Source: DAOPXV01 sp035352535
Lineage (GTDB): Bacteria; Muiribacteriota; UBA9980
Reading direction: 5' to 3'
DNA length: 44,545 nt
Assembly: GCA_964545075.1 (NCBI GenBank)
Contig: CAZJFS010000015.1
Span: 1 to 44,545 of the forward strand
The stretch's first letter is position 1, and each line of letters begins with the position of its first letter. Position numbers and translations under genes: made by a program. Shown one piece after another: positions 8,459 to 15,515 of the stretch. The notes below the pieces were generated by a model that saw only the letters and a list, made by a program, of their open reading frames with translations, was not told the origin of the DNA and ran no database searches.

Positions 8459-8935
8459 ATGTCAATGCAGAAACATCTTGAGGAACTTATCAGAATGGCG
8501 GATCTTTTTATCGACCTTGAATTATCCTTGGAAAAATATTACGATTTTTGCGCTAAAATATTTCCTGATGAAAAATACGCCTGGTTCGGGATTTCAACAC
8601 AGGAGAGCATTCACGCTAAGATATTTAAAAAAATGAAGGAACTGATGACTAATAATCCTGAAAAATGGTCGCTTGGCAAGTATAATTATGAGGCGCTTAA
8701 AACGACGGTGGATCTGCTTCATGCCAGGATCAAGAAGAACGAGGCTAATGACTATGACAGCCGGGTTGTCGTTTCATTCGCCAAGGATATCGAATCTTCT
8801 CTGGTTGAAAGCGATATAGTTAATGCGTTTGTTTCAGATTGCAGCGAATATCAAGTAATGGTAAGAAAAATTGCTGAAGAAACCGATGAGCACAAAGACT
8901 TTATGAATAGGTTTCTTTCGTCGCGCAACAGTTAA
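8459..8935 (+). CDS. Ferritin-like (rubrerythrin-type) four-helix-bundle protein
   Basis: 158 aa, mostly helical. Spaced glutamates and an ExxH (ESIH, about residues 49-52) fit the di-iron carboxylate layout of rubrerythrin-like proteins: helix 1 ELSLEKYYDFCAKIF, helix 2 ESIHAKIFKKM, helix 3 FAKDIESSLVESDIV, helix 4 EETDEHKDFMNRF. The second ExxH is imperfect (TDEH), so metal binding may be altered or lost. No C-terminal rubredoxin domain is present. GGGAGG lies nine bases before the ATG. Such proteins often reduce peroxide or store iron; here the fold is inferred from the helix and residue pattern only. The gene ends 12 bases before the assembly gap. Confidence 0.6.
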   Translation: MSMQKHLEELIRMADLFIDLELSLEKYYDFCAKIFPDEKYAWFGISTQESIHAKIFKKMKELMTNNPEKWSLGKYNYEALKTTVDLLHARIKKNEANDYDSRVVVSFAKDIESSLVESDIVNAFVSDCSEYQVMVRKIAEETDEHKDFMNRFLSSRNS

Positions 8936-8947
8936 TAATTCGCGGCG

Positions 8948-9047
8948 NNNNNNNNNNNNNNNNNNNNNNNNNNNNNNNNNNNNNNNNNNNNNNNNNNNNN
9001 NNNNNNNNNNNNNNNNNNNNNNNNNNNNNNNNNNNNNNNNNNNNNNN
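8948..9047. other. Assembly gap (100 Ns)
   Basis: Exactly 100 Ns, the conventional spacer for a scaffold join of unknown size. Both flanks end in GCGGCG, which may be a short overlap or repeat that stopped the assembler. Coordinates and gene order across it should be treated with caution. Confidence 0.99.
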
Positions 9048-9353
9048 GCGGCGGTTTTTCTCAGTATATTTGCAGGTGTGATCTCAGTGATAATTAAAAT
9101 TTTACCTGATAATGACGGGATATGGCAGATACCTCTGGCCACGCTCATTGCTTTCGCCTTATTGATCGGGCTTGTGATCGGGGGCGGGCCGGTTTTAAAA
9201 CCCTTATTAGAGATGGATAACGCGCCGGAACTGAAATTTTTTTATATGATGTTTGCTTTTTATGCTCTTTTTTCCATTGCGGCGACAGCAATTTGGGATT
9301 TTTTGCGAAGAAATGCTGAAATTAAAAAGTCCGATGAAGATCCAATGAAATAG
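9048..9353 (+). CDS. Membrane protein fragment (5' end lost in the gap)
   Basis: The reading frame is open from the gap edge to the stop at 9351-9353 (about 101 codons visible), so the start is missing. A GTG at 9078 could start translation, but the upstream residues (AAVFLSIFAGV) complete a hydrophobic helix, which argues for a longer protein. Three membrane segments can be seen (AAVFLSIFAGVISVIIKI, ATLIAFALLIGLVIGGG, FYMMFAFYALFSIAATAIW), followed by a charged tail (RRNAEIKKSDEDPMK). No family is recognised. Confidence 0.55.
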   Translation, partial: AAVFLSIFAGVISVIIKILPDNDGIWQIPLATLIAFALLIGLVIGGGPVLKPLLEMDNAPELKFFYMMFAFYALFSIAATAIWDFLRRNAEIKKSDEDPMK

Positions 9354-9406
9354 ATGTTTTAGCCCCATTTTTGTTTTGGCTGGTCTTGTGAATAAAAAGA
9401 AAAATC

Positions 9407-9435
9407 TTGACATTAGCCGCTTTTTATGTTATGAT
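9407..9435 (+). promoter_or_regulatory. Promoter of the DEAD-box helicase gene
   Basis: TTGACA (9407-9412), a 17-base spacer, TATGAT (9430-9435). Transcription would start near 9442, about 375 bases before the ATG at 9819. Confidence 0.7.
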
Positions 9436-9441
9436 ATTTGC

Positions 9442-9818
9442 AGGTCATTAATAGTTAAAACTCATTTTTATAAAGTCATTAAAATCTAAGTTAATTTTTC
9501 GGAATATTTTTATTCCCGACACTCTTTGTAAATTATTTGTTTTAATTTTAAAAATCCTGGTGCGCCGAACGCGCGCTGTACTGGCACCTCTGTGTGCTTC
9601 AGCCGCCTCCGGTAATTAAATCGGGATTATGAAATCAAATGTCTCTCCGTTGACATTATAGGGTTCACGAGCGAATCTGCCTTACCCTTTTCCTTTATTT
9701 CAAAAAAAAATTTGACCTCGACCGCCTTCATGGGCGTCGATTATAAAATTCATGAAACACCACGGGTTTTAACGGATCCCGTTTGGTGAAGCATTTATTT
9801 ATAAGGTGAAAAAACTTA
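9442..9818 (+). promoter_or_regulatory. Long structured 5' leader of the DEAD-box helicase mRNA
   Basis: This non-coding stretch is AT-rich at first, then contains hairpins. At 9559-9588 GGTGC pairs with GCACC around an inner GCGC/GCGC stem. At 9758-9788 CACCA-CGGG pairs with CCCG-TTTGGTG with a two-base bulge, ending 15 bases before the AAGGTG ribosome-binding site. Long leaders are known on cold-shock and RNA-helicase mRNAs such as E. coli deaD/csdA, so post-transcriptional or temperature control is plausible. I do not recognise a named riboswitch class. Confidence 0.4.
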
Positions 9819-11243
9819 ATGAAAAAAACCACATTCGAAGAACTTAATCTATCAATCAACATCAAAAAAGCGGTAACTGACATGGGATTTTCCGAAGCTA
9901 CGCCTATCCAGGCTGAAGCTATGCCGGTTCTCCTTGAAGGTCGCGACCTTATCGGACAGGCCCGCACCGGAAGCGGAAAAACAGCCGCATTCGCTATTCC
10001 GATCATTGAACGCATCGATCTTACAAACAAAAACCTTCAGGCGCTTGTAATATGCCCAACGAGAGAGCTCGCGATACAGGTAACTGAAGAATTCCGCAAA
10101 CTCTTCAAATATTATTACGGCATCGCGGTCGCGACCGTTTACGGCGGCCAGGAAATAAACCGCCAGCTCGCCGCGCTCACGAGAAGGCCTCAGATAATAG
10201 TTGGAACTCCCGGAAGACTTATGGACCATATGAGACGCGGAACCATTAAGCTCGACACGGTCAGATTCGTAGTTCTTGACGAAGCCGATGAAATGCTTAA
10301 TATGGGTTTCAGAAAAGATATGGAGACCATCCTTGGCCAGACTCCCAGAAACCGTCAGACGGCTATGTTCTCAGCTACGATGAATCCCGACATAATGAGA
10401 CTTATGAAGAATTTTCAGAACAATCCCGTTCACATAGATACGACCGACCACAAAATGGAGATCCCGAAGATTGAACAGAAATACTGCGATTTACAGGAAG
10501 TCGAAAAACACGACGCGCTTTTAAGCATAATCGATGAACACGACATAAAAATAGCTCTCGTTTTTTCGAATACCAAGTCGAGAGTTGACCGCATCGTTAG
10601 AAAACTCAACAACGAAGGCTATCCCGCCGAAGGCATCCACGGCGGACACGATCAGAAAAGACGCGAAAGAGTTATGAACTCATTCCGTACCGGCGTGGTT
10701 AACATACTCGTCGCAACCGACGTAGCCGGCCGCGGTATCGATATAAACAACATCGACGCCGTTATCAATTACGATCTTCCCAGAGACGACGAAGATTACA
10801 CCCATCGCATAGGCAGGACCGGAAGAGCCGGAAAAACCGGAAAATCCTTCACATTCGTCGTTGGCGAACAGCTCTACGATCTCATGAGGATCGAAAAACA
10901 GGGCAACTTCAATATCGAACGCATGCCCGTTCCAGTTCCCGCGAACGGAAGACAGCCGATGCATACCGAGCCCAGGCCGGAATTAAGGCCGCGTAATAAT
11001 TTCCGTCCGATAGAGCGCCCGCGCCAGACGGAAAGGCCGATAGAACGTTTCGACCGCACTAATGATCGTTCCGGCGCCCGTCCCGCCCGTCAGTATAGTA
11101 ACAATAACAATACCCGTAATAACAACAGCCGCCCTTCAGGGTCAGCCCCGCGCCCGTCTTTTGACAACAACAGGCGCCAGAGCTCAGCGCCCGAAGTATG
11201 GATCACGGATTCAACCGGCTTCAGATATAAAGTGATAGACTAA
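9819..11243 (+). CDS. DEAD-box ATP-dependent RNA helicase (DeaD/CshA type)
   Basis: 474 aa. All helicase motifs are present: a Q-motif region (TFEELNLSINIKKAV, then ATPIQAEAMP), motif I ARTGSGKT (48-55), Ia PTRELAIQV, Ib TPGRLMDH, II DEAD (154-157), III SAT (185-187), V VATDVAGRGIDI, VI HRIGRTGRAG. The core ends near residue 370. The last 100 residues are a disordered Arg/Asn/Pro-rich tail (ERPRQTERPIERFD and an Asn/Arg run) ending STGFRYKVID, the kind of tail that binds RNA. The role is unwinding RNA duplexes in ribosome assembly, mRNA decay or cold adaptation. Codon choice (many C-ending codons) differs from neighbouring genes, consistent with high expression. The gene is monocistronic, between a strong promoter with a long leader and a strong terminator. 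A copy of its 3' end recurs at 13625. Confidence 0.95.
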   Translation: MKKTTFEELNLSINIKKAVTDMGFSEATPIQAEAMPVLLEGRDLIGQARTGSGKTAAFAIPIIERIDLTNKNLQALVICPTRELAIQVTEEFRKLFKYYYGIAVATVYGGQEINRQLAALTRRPQIIVGTPGRLMDHMRRGTIKLDTVRFVVLDEADEMLNMGFRKDMETILGQTPRNRQTAMFSATMNPDIMRLMKNFQNNPVHIDTTDHKMEIPKIEQKYCDLQEVEKHDALLSIIDEHDIKIALVFSNTKSRVDRIVRKLNNEGYPAEGIHGGHDQKRRERVMNSFRTGVVNILVATDVAGRGIDINNIDAVINYDLPRDDEDYTHRIGRTGRAGKTGKSFTFVVGEQLYDLMRIEKQGNFNIERMPVPVPANGRQPMHTEPRPELRPRNNFRPIERPRQTERPIERFDRTNDRSGARPARQYSNNNNTRNNNSRPSGSAPRPSFDNNRRQSSAPEVWITDSTGFRYKVID

Positions 11244-11250
11244 AATATAA

Positions 11251-11316
11251 CCGGTTTTATTCATAAACCGGCATATAAAAAAAGAGTCTTGCTAAAAAAG
11301 CAGGGCTCTTTTTTTA
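11251..11316 (+). terminator. Terminator of the DEAD-box helicase gene
   Basis: A perfect 7-bp hairpin CCGGTTT/AAACCGG (11251-11271) is followed by the main terminator: AAAAGAGTCTTGCT (11280-11293) pairs with AGCAGGGCTCTTTT through 14 pairs including two G-T, ending in a run of Ts. A diverged copy of both hairpins lies at 13690-13752. Confidence 0.9.
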
Positions 11317-11340
11317 ATATGCACGCAAATTCACGTAATC

Positions 11341-11361
11341 GTAACAAAATAATTTTGTTAC
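11341..11361. repeat. Perfect 21-base inverted repeat
   Basis: GTAACAAAA-TAA-TTTTGTTAC, nine-base arms around three bases. It is not followed by a T run, so it is more likely an operator than a terminator. It lies 23 bases upstream of the -35 of the DUF4126 promoter. Confidence 0.5.
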
Positions 11362-11383
11362 TTCTTGTGTTAACTGTTATAAT

Positions 11384-11413
11384 TTGACTTTTAAATTCGA
11401 ATTATGTTATATT
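11384..11413 (+). promoter_or_regulatory. Promoter of the DUF4126 gene
   Basis: TTGACT (11384-11389) and TATATT (11408-11413) with an 18-base spacer. The transcript would start near 11420, directly before the GGAGG. Confidence 0.55.
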
Positions 11414-11435
11414 TAAAGCATATTTGGAGGCGAAG

Positions 11436-12038
11436 ATGGAATTTTTAAGCGTTGTCATGGGTATCGGTCTTTCCGCTGCATGCGGTTTCCGTATTTTCGT
11501 GCCTTTTTTCATTATGAGCGTCGCGGTTATGAACGGATATATAAAACCCGCCGCCGGTTTTGAGTGGATCGGCACATATCCCGCGCTGATATGCTTTTCG
11601 GTCGCGACCATCGTCGAGATACTGGCTTATCTGGTTCCCGTCGTCGATAATTTTCTGGACGCGATCGCATCGCCCTGCGCCGTCGTAGCGGGCATTATCC
11701 TTGCTTCGTCATGCATCACCGGGCTCGATCCATATATGAAATGGACCCTCGCGATAATAGCCGGCGGAGCCGCGGCGGGCGTTACTCAGACGGCCACTTT
11801 GGCCACGAGACTTGCATCCACCGCTGGAACTGGCGGTTTTTTAAATTCGATCGTCTCTATATTCGAAGCGGTAATTTCAACGCTGCTGTCTGTCGCGGCG
11901 ATATTCTTTCCGCTCGTATGTCTCGGAATAGTTGTTGTTTTCGTGATATACGCTTTCTCGCTGATTAAGAAAAAGAAGAGTTCCGGAACTTTTGAAGGTA
12001 AAAATTCCGGCGCCGGTGATTCTCTTCAGCAACAATGA
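11436..12038 (+). CDS. DUF4126 family integral membrane protein
   Basis: 200 aa with about five hydrophobic segments and the family signatures ACGFRIFVPFFIMSVAV near the N-terminus, a PVVDNFLDAIASP block, and the glycine/alanine-rich GGAAAGVTQTATLATRLAST. The C-terminus is a short charged tail (KKKKSSGTFEGKNSG). It sits in the inner membrane; the family has no established function. A TTG at 11426 has been possible as a start, but GGAGG (11426-11430) is correctly spaced for the ATG at 11436. The 3' end overlaps the antisense ADP-ribosylglycohydrolase remnant by 13 bases. Confidence 0.85.
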   Translation: MEFLSVVMGIGLSAACGFRIFVPFFIMSVAVMNGYIKPAAGFEWIGTYPALICFSVATIVEILAYLVPVVDNFLDAIASPCAVVAGIILASSCITGLDPYMKWTLAIIAGGAAAGVTQTATLATRLASTAGTGGFLNSIVSIFEAVISTLLSVAAIFFPLVCLGIVVVFVIYAFSLIKKKKSSGTFEGKNSGAGDSLQQQ

Positions 12039-12446
12039 TAATTTTTAATATACTTTTCATAAAACTCTACCGTTACGCGCTTCAACCTGTCGTCTAACTT
12101 TTCCAGCGCTTTCGTTTTAATTCCTTCCGGAATCCCGTTATAATAAGCTTCAGCTATTCCCCCGGCTATGCACGCTATCGTGTCGCTGTCTCCGCCGATG
12201 GAAATAGCCAGCCTCACCGCGCTTTCAAAATCCTTCGATTCGATGAACGCCCTTATCGCCTGCGGGACCGAGCCCTGGCAGCTGACGTCGAAGCGGTAGC
12301 CCCTCCGGATGATTGTGCGTCGCGGTCGTTAGAACCGAATCGTCCGTGAACCGGCACTCGCGGCCGAAAAGTTCAAATTCGGTAATTTTTATATTGTCGT
12401 GTTCATATACCGAGCCAATGATGTCGCCAGCGATAGATCCGAGCAT
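12026..12446 (-). pseudogene. Gutted ADP-ribosylglycohydrolase gene (two internal deletions)
   Basis: Three conserved blocks of the DraG/ADP-ribosylglycohydrolase family survive in order: an N-terminal block (LGSIAGDIIGSVYEHDNIK, then RFTDDSVLT with the TDDS metal site), a central HNHPEG, and a C-terminal block (GYRFDVSCQGSVPQAIRAFI, then ISIGGDSDTIACIAGGIAEA with the GGDSD metal site). Intact members are roughly 250-300 aa; here about 140 codons remain. The sequence between TDDSVLT and THNHPEG and between HNHPEG and GYRFDVS is missing, and the second junction (near 12300) also shifts the frame, so two separate short frames (12225-12446 and 12026-12217) are left. Metal-binding ends remain but the body is gone, so it is non-functional as a hydrolase. 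Confidence 0.85.
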
Positions 12447-12567
12447 TTTTCACCCCATGTTAATATTTAAATCCAATCAACGCTTTTACATTATACATGC
12501 AAAATAATATTTGTCAATATCAGTAAAATCAAAAAATAGTAAGAATAAAAAATCCGGTAAAAATCAA

Positions 12568-12948
12568 TATGCCGGCTTCAACGAACGATTGCGATTCAAG
12601 AAGCGCCCGGATCGAATATATGTTTCATTTGACAAAAACGGAAAATAAATATAAAATTACGCATATAAATTCACACCGGATGATGAACTATGAGCAAAGA
12701 CACTGTTAAAAGCATGTTCAAAAAGATCGAAGCGGATAAAGAGTTTCGTCAGAAATACGCGGCAATGATGCAGGCGCACCAGGCTGAATCAGAAAAAGCT
12801 CTTGCCGAAAAGATCATCGGGCTTGGTAAAAATAGCGGCTTCACCTTCTCGAAGGATGATCTTCTCGCGGCGCGCGCCGAATTAATGGATAAAGCCAATT
12901 CCAACGGCGAACTTTCTGAAGCCGATCTTGAAAAGGTCGCGGGCGGCC
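12568..12948 (+). repeat. Direct repeat, copy A (promoter plus leader-peptide coding part)
   Basis: About 380 bases that recur 574 bases downstream (13142-13522). I count only four differences: three in the upstream region and one in the coding part (GCC to ACC). The unit carries the promoter, start region and leader of the RiPP precursor, so it is a recent tandem duplication. Confidence 0.93.
12629..12657 (+). promoter_or_regulatory. Promoter of RiPP precursor A
   Basis: TTGACA (12629-12634), a 17-base spacer, TAAAAT (12652-12657). An identical copy sits before precursor B. Confidence 0.6.
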
Positions 12949-13094
12949 AGGGCTTCGATGTCAGAAAAGCAGTCATTATCGGATTTAGCGTTATCACCGC
13001 CGGAATAGCCTGCGGCCTAACGAGCATCACGGTCGAATTGAAGAATGGCCCCGGCGGATGCGGCCGCGGAATGACGACCGTCGATTGCAAATGA
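12690..13094 (+). CDS. Nif11-type RiPP precursor peptide A (leader plus 48-residue core)
   Basis: 134 aa. Residues 1-86 are a Nif11-like leader: helical and charged (MSKDTVKSMFKKIEADKEFR), a GFTFSKDDLLAARAEL block, and the terminal ELSEADLEKVAGG with a double glycine at 85-86, the usual cleavage site of C39-peptidase ABC exporters. The presumed core, residues 87-134, has three cysteines (C108, C124, C133), several Ser/Thr, a hydrophobic stretch (AVIIGFSVITAGIACGL) and a Gly-rich part (NGPGGCGRG). The modified product could be a lanthipeptide-like or other RiPP, or a bacteriocin-like peptide; no maturase, peptidase or exporter is in the window, so modification would depend on enzymes encoded elsewhere. 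The Shine-Dalgarno is weak. The same leader occurs again at 13264. Confidence 0.85.
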   Translation: MSKDTVKSMFKKIEADKEFRQKYAAMMQAHQAESEKALAEKIIGLGKNSGFTFSKDDLLAARAELMDKANSNGELSEADLEKVAGGQGFDVRKAVIIGFSVITAGIACGLTSITVELKNGPGGCGRGMTTVDCK

Positions 13095-13141
13095 CGGTTT
13101 ATTTTATGATACGCTCGTTTTTAAATTCCTTTAAAAAGCGA

Positions 13142-13522
13142 TATACCGGCTTCAACGAACGCTTGCGATTCGAGAAGCGCCCGGATCGAATATATGTTCC
13201 ATTTGACAAAAACGGAAAATAAATATAAAATTACGCATATAAATTCACACCGGATGATGAACTATGAGCAAAGACACTGTTAAAAGCATGTTCAAAAAGA
13301 TCGAAGCGGATAAAGAGTTTCGTCAGAAATACGCGGCAATGATGCAGGCGCACCAGGCTGAATCAGAAAAAGCTCTTGCCGAAAAGATCATCGGGCTTGG
13401 TAAAAATAGCGGCTTCACCTTCTCGAAGGATGATCTTCTCGCGGCGCGCGCCGAATTAATGGATAAAGCCAATTCCAACGGCGAACTTTCTGAAACCGAT
13501 CTTGAAAAGGTCGCGGGCGGCC
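13142..13522 (+). repeat. Direct repeat, copy B
   Basis: Second copy of the 380-base unit at 12568-12948, offset by 574 bases. Homology continues only briefly beyond the leader, into the last few codons of the core. Confidence 0.93.
13203..13231 (+). promoter_or_regulatory. Promoter of RiPP precursor B
   Basis: Duplicate of the promoter at 12629: TTGACA (13203-13208), 17-base spacer, TAAAAT (13226-13231). It is unchanged, so copy B should still be transcribed. Confidence 0.6.
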
Positions 13523-13545
13523 GCAAAATGACGACCGTCGATTGA
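13264..13545 (+). CDS. Nif11-type RiPP leader B with the core peptide deleted
   Basis: 93 aa. The leader is identical to precursor A except Ala79 to Thr. After the double glycine only seven residues follow (RKMTTVD). Compared with A, exactly 117 bases (39 codons) are missing, and the breakpoints fall on a GCGGCC that occurs at both ends of the lost part in A (12943-12948 and 13060-13065). The frame is preserved; the last cysteine codon became TGA (TGC to TGA), removing the remaining Cys. Expressed, this would be a leader without a modifiable core: no Cys and two Thr. It could be a decaying duplicate, or could bind and titrate the maturation enzymes or exporter. Confidence 0.8.
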   Translation: MSKDTVKSMFKKIEADKEFRQKYAAMMQAHQAESEKALAEKIIGLGKNSGFTFSKDDLLAARAELMDKANSNGELSETDLEKVAGGRKMTTVD

Positions 13546-13624
13546 ACTGATCGCTAATCGCTGGGTGGTCCCCGTTAAACCAAATCCCCGCGCAATTTTA
13601 CAAACTCTTTGATAAGTTTGAAAA

Positions 13625-13678
13625 ATGCCCGAATATATCCTTGATTCGACGGGCTTCAGGTATAAAGTGATAAACTAA
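13625..13678 (+). pseudogene. Displaced 3' end of a DEAD-box helicase gene
   Basis: The 17-codon frame reads MPEYILDSTGFRYKVIN and then stop. It matches the last residues of the helicase at 9819-11243 (APEVWITDSTGFRYKVID), and the similarity continues through the stop and the downstream hairpins, so this is a copied gene end rather than an independent peptide. The helicase body is absent. The rest of 13546-13624 shows nothing recognisable. Confidence 0.75.
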
Positions 13679-13689
13679 GATATAACAGG

Positions 13690-13752
13690 GTTTATTCATA
13701 AACCAGCATATATAAAAAAGAGCCGCGCTTTCTTAGCGGGGCTCTTTTTGTT
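13690..13752 (+). terminator. Second copy of the helicase-type terminator
   Basis: A decayed version of the first hairpin (GGGTTTATTCATAAACC) is followed by AAAAAGAGCC-GCGCT pairing with AGCG-GGGCTCTTTTT. It is homologous to 11251-11316 and would end transcripts from the RiPP precursors. Confidence 0.85.
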
Positions 13753-13920
13753 TCAACGACGGGTAAAATCTCAGACTACCGAGTTTTCAGAAAATAATTG
13801 CAATTTTAAAAAAACAATGGTAAAATTATATGTTGTTACATCTTATTAATTTTAACGCAGCATTATGTCGCAAATGACAAAATGTTCTTTTTAAAAAATA
13901 TATCCCAACATAAAAAAACA

Positions 13921-13949
13921 TTGAAAAAGTCCGACGCTATTATTAACAT
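13921..13949 (+). promoter_or_regulatory. Possible promoter of the two-gene unit at 14042
   Basis: TTGAAA (13921-13926), a 17-base spacer, TAACAT (13944-13949). Downstream, TTAACG (13983-13988) and CGTTAA (13996-14001) form an inverted repeat that could be an operator. The stretch 13753-13920 is AT-rich and shows nothing else. Confidence 0.35.
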
Positions 13950-14041
13950 ATGCGCATATTTAAACATTCTTTAACGGCGCGTTTAACGTTGATGGCGTTA
14001 ACTATTATTGCTATACAAATAATAAAAATCGGGGGGAAAAA

Positions 14042-14266
14042 ATGGTTCCTAGAAAAGAAGACCAGAGATGGAAAGACATCATTACCGGAAAAATAAATCA
14101 TCAGTTTAAAACGGTTTCAGCCGGTATGTGCCTGACCAGGATCAAGAGAAATCTTGGTAAAGACGCCAACGAAGATACCGTATCAAAAGCGGTCGAAGAA
14201 ATTTATCTTTTTTTCGTTAAATTCGAAAATATTTTACAGGACGACATTAAAATTTTATTTAATTAA
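14042..14266 (+). CDS. Small protein of unknown function
   Basis: 74 aa, predicted helical and basic at the start (MVPRKEDQRWKDIITGKINH), without signal peptide or membrane segment. A very strong Shine-Dalgarno (GGGGGG) precedes the ATG. It ends 14 bases before the start of the next gene, so the two are an operon and probably work together. I recognise no family. Confidence 0.65.
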   Translation: MVPRKEDQRWKDIITGKINHQFKTVSAGMCLTRIKRNLGKDANEDTVSKAVEEIYLFFVKFENILQDDIKILFN

Positions 14267-14280
14267 CAGGGAGAATGAAA

Positions 14281-15261
14281 ATGCTTAAAAATATAGACGA
14301 ATTGATCAAAGATATCAACGCCGGCAAAAAGTTTTTTATAGCCGGCGATGAGCAGTTATTGAAAAAATTGCCCAGGGGAAGCTGGATCGCGGGAACGATA
14401 CCATACTTTATGGATGCGGCCGGCGGCGTTATAACGCGCGAAAAGGTTTTCGCGTTAGAGGTCCCTTCATGCGCCGGAACCGTTAAGGTCAGTTCATATG
14501 ACGAACGCTCTCTTTCATCGATACCCGCCGACTCCCCGGAAAATGGTTTTTCTCTGGTTATCGTACCGGCGTTAAGCGGCGTCCACGTGTCTTACGCACA
14601 AAACGCCCCTGATTTTCCAGGCCTTTTCATGAAAAACATTCTCGGCTGGATATCCGGCGTGCACCTTGAAGACCTCGGCAAGGTCTCTCCAAAGGTATTT
14701 TGCGGTTCAACCGGCGAAGTTTTCGATAACAAAGCCGTAGCCATGCACTGCAGCCTTCCGAAAGACAAAACCGCCGTAATAGGCATCATCAACCTTTTTG
14801 AACAGGGCGCCGGCGACACGATCACTTTCGATAAAACGGGATTTTCAGCGAATGACTGCATGATAAACGGCAAAAAACAGAATTTTTCCGAGTACCTGCT
14901 TAAAAACAAGATCGATACCCGCCTTCCCCTCGTCGCGGACTACTGCGGCTCGATGGTTAACGTAAGTTTTCAGTCGGTGGACAAAGATAAACGCATGGTC
15001 AATTTTTACGCTCCCGTTTTCACGGAGGTCGAATATAAGATAGCCAAACCCGTGGCCGATTACGTGTCAGCGTTTACAAAAGCTATCTCCGGCCTTCAGA
15101 CGACAAGCGCGTTTTCATGCAACTGCATTCTCAACTTTTTATATTCCGAACTCGAAGGAAAGAAAACTCCCGGAATGACGGGTCCTATCACTTTTGGAGA
15201 AATAGCCTATCAGCTTTTAAATCAGACCCTTGTTTATCTCGAGATCCGGGACGCTAAATAG
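14281..15261 (+). CDS. Conserved hypothetical protein, resembles DUF6976
   Basis: 326 aa, soluble. The N-terminal block (LIKDINAGKKFFIAGDEQLL, then LPRGSWIAGTIPYFMDAAGG) is a pattern I associate with an uncharacterised family (DUF6976, from memory). The protein ends in a region with conserved cysteines (FSCNCILNFLY) and a helical tail. The layout loosely recalls FIST-type sensor domains, but I cannot confirm that. An ATG at 14275 is only one base from the GGGAG, whereas the ATG at 14281 has a seven-base spacing, so 14281 is preferred. It is co-transcribed with the 74-aa gene. Confidence 0.65.
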   Translation: MLKNIDELIKDINAGKKFFIAGDEQLLKKLPRGSWIAGTIPYFMDAAGGVITREKVFALEVPSCAGTVKVSSYDERSLSSIPADSPENGFSLVIVPALSGVHVSYAQNAPDFPGLFMKNILGWISGVHLEDLGKVSPKVFCGSTGEVFDNKAVAMHCSLPKDKTAVIGIINLFEQGAGDTITFDKTGFSANDCMINGKKQNFSEYLLKNKIDTRLPLVADYCGSMVNVSFQSVDKDKRMVNFYAPVFTEVEYKIAKPVADYVSAFTKAISGLQTTSAFSCNCILNFLYSELEGKKTPGMTGPITFGEIAYQLLNQTLVYLEIRDAK

Positions 15262-15302
15262 ATAAGACCGGCGATAAAATATCAATATCATTTTTAATAT
15301 GC

Positions 15303-15336
15303 ATGGCCTCGCTTTAAATAAAAGCGGGGGCCTGCT
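15303..15336 (+). terminator. Probable terminator of the 14042-15261 operon
   Basis: GGCC-CGCTTT (15305-15315) pairs with AAAGCG-GGCC (15321-15332), with small bulges, followed by a modest T-rich run (TGCTTTTA). Confidence 0.55.
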
Positions 15337-15400
15337 TTTATAAGGCCCTGAAAAAACAGAATTTTAACGAGGTTGTCAGAGGCGGAGCGAATTTCGATCA

Positions 15401-15429
15401 TTGACATTGCCTTTGTTTTATTTTATAAT
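15401..15429 (+). promoter_or_regulatory. Consensus promoter of the exbB-exbD-tonB operon
   Basis: TTGACA (15401-15406), 17 bases, TATAAT (15424-15429): a perfect sigma-70 match, leaving an 80-base leader before the ATG at 15516. Confidence 0.8.
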
Positions 15430-15515
15430 ACCCATGTTTTTTACTTGCCGTCCGGTCTTTTTGTTCCGGCTTTGCCTGAGCTTCCAAATTGATTTAAATT
15501 TCAGGGCGTGATGTT

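Noticed and set aside
9648..9676. A second TTGACA inside the helicase leader
   Set aside because: No -10 at the correct distance; the promoter at 9407 is much better.
12568..13545. The 574-base tandem repeat as a mobile element or CRISPR-like array
   Set aside because: Only two units, no terminal inverted repeats or transposase, and the repeated part is simply the promoter plus leader-peptide coding region.
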